A program made the translations under genes and the position numbers. A stretch of 14,690 nt of DNA from Scybalousia_A sp964542225 (lineage in GTDB: Bacteria; Bacteroidota; Bacteroidia; Bacteroidales; P3). Positions 14,627-14,690 of the stretch are shown piece after piece (positions within the stretch are counted from its first letter, which is position 1; the number at the start of each line of letters is the position of its first letter). The notes under the pieces were generated by a model, which was not told the DNA's origin, searched no databases, and worked only from the letters and a program-made list of their open reading frames with translations. The DNA is taken from NCBI GenBank assembly GCA_964542225.1, contig CAZITO010000058.1:1-14690 (forward strand), written 5' to 3'.

Positions 14627-14690
14627 AAAACAAAACGGCGTTTTATTTTATCGAAACGCCGTTTCGTCGAAATGAATCGGCGATTCATTT
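14627..14690. repeat. Right copy of the end repeat: three tandem hairpins
   Basis: Three hairpins follow each other. The first is 14632-14636/14640-14644 (loop GGC), extended by 4 bp after a mismatch. The second is 14652-14657/14661-14666 (loop GCC, perfect 6 bp). The third is 14670-14678/14682-14690 (loop GGC, perfect 9 bp). The stretch 14647-14690 matches 1-44 except at two positions. One change perfects the second stem; the other swaps the third loop from GCC to GGC. It runs to the window edge, so the full element is not visible. Confidence 0.75.

Noticed and set aside
1..14690. A circular plasmid or phage closed by the end repeats
   Set aside because: The terminal copies differ at two positions, the genes are core chromosomal ones (alaS, gapA, truB, ftsX), and no replication or phage gene is present.

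Overview
The window looks like about 14.7 kb of chromosome from a low-GC Gram-negative bacterium of the phylum Bacteroidota. Four things support this. Promoter-like -7 boxes of the TAnnTTTG type sit upstream of several genes. The gene order ftsX - DUF3098 - uppP - truB is typical of Bacteroidota. There is a lipopolysaccharide heptose kinase (RfaE1 type), and a M6-protease N-terminal region of the Bacteroidota type. All genes use standard stop codons. No rRNA, tRNA or CRISPR array was seen. Species cannot be named from the sequence.

Layout. 1-708 is non-coding and rich in repeats and hairpins: an end repeat (1-44), a 32-bp-period hairpin array with an inverted copy (241-394), a promoter box (445-452) and a strongly structured leader (459-660). 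709-2891 (+) holds two tightly linked accessory genes: an EcoRI-type adenine methyltransferase and a DUF262 protein with a C-terminal HNH nuclease. They are a likely restriction-modification or phage-defence module. A palindromic element (2908-2961) closes this module. 2984-7207 (-) is a six-member co-directional cluster: ftsX, DUF3098, uppP, truB, a membrane-anchored lysozyme-like protein, and a truncated M6-type metalloprotease start. From 7208 the genes diverge: gapA (+) with a consensus promoter and an intrinsic terminator, convergent cutC (-), then ansA - rfaE1 - alaS (+). 14328-14690 is non-coding: a large palindromic element, a consensus promoter pointing out of the window, and a second copy of the end repeat.

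How the genes fit together. The minus-strand cluster mixes envelope and translation functions: divisome/peptidoglycan hydrolase control (FtsX), undecaprenyl carrier recycling (UppP), tRNA pseudouridylation (TruB) and a possible peptidoglycan-active protein. The plus-strand genes are housekeeping: glycolysis, asparagine catabolism, LPS inner-core heptose supply and alanyl-tRNA synthesis.

The most interesting part is 1-2983. A defence-like pair sits behind an unusually long, highly folded leader and a hairpin array, next to a protease gene that stops at a palindromic element. Related palindromes recur elsewhere in the window, and the two window ends carry copies of the same hairpin repeat (42 of 44 positions identical).
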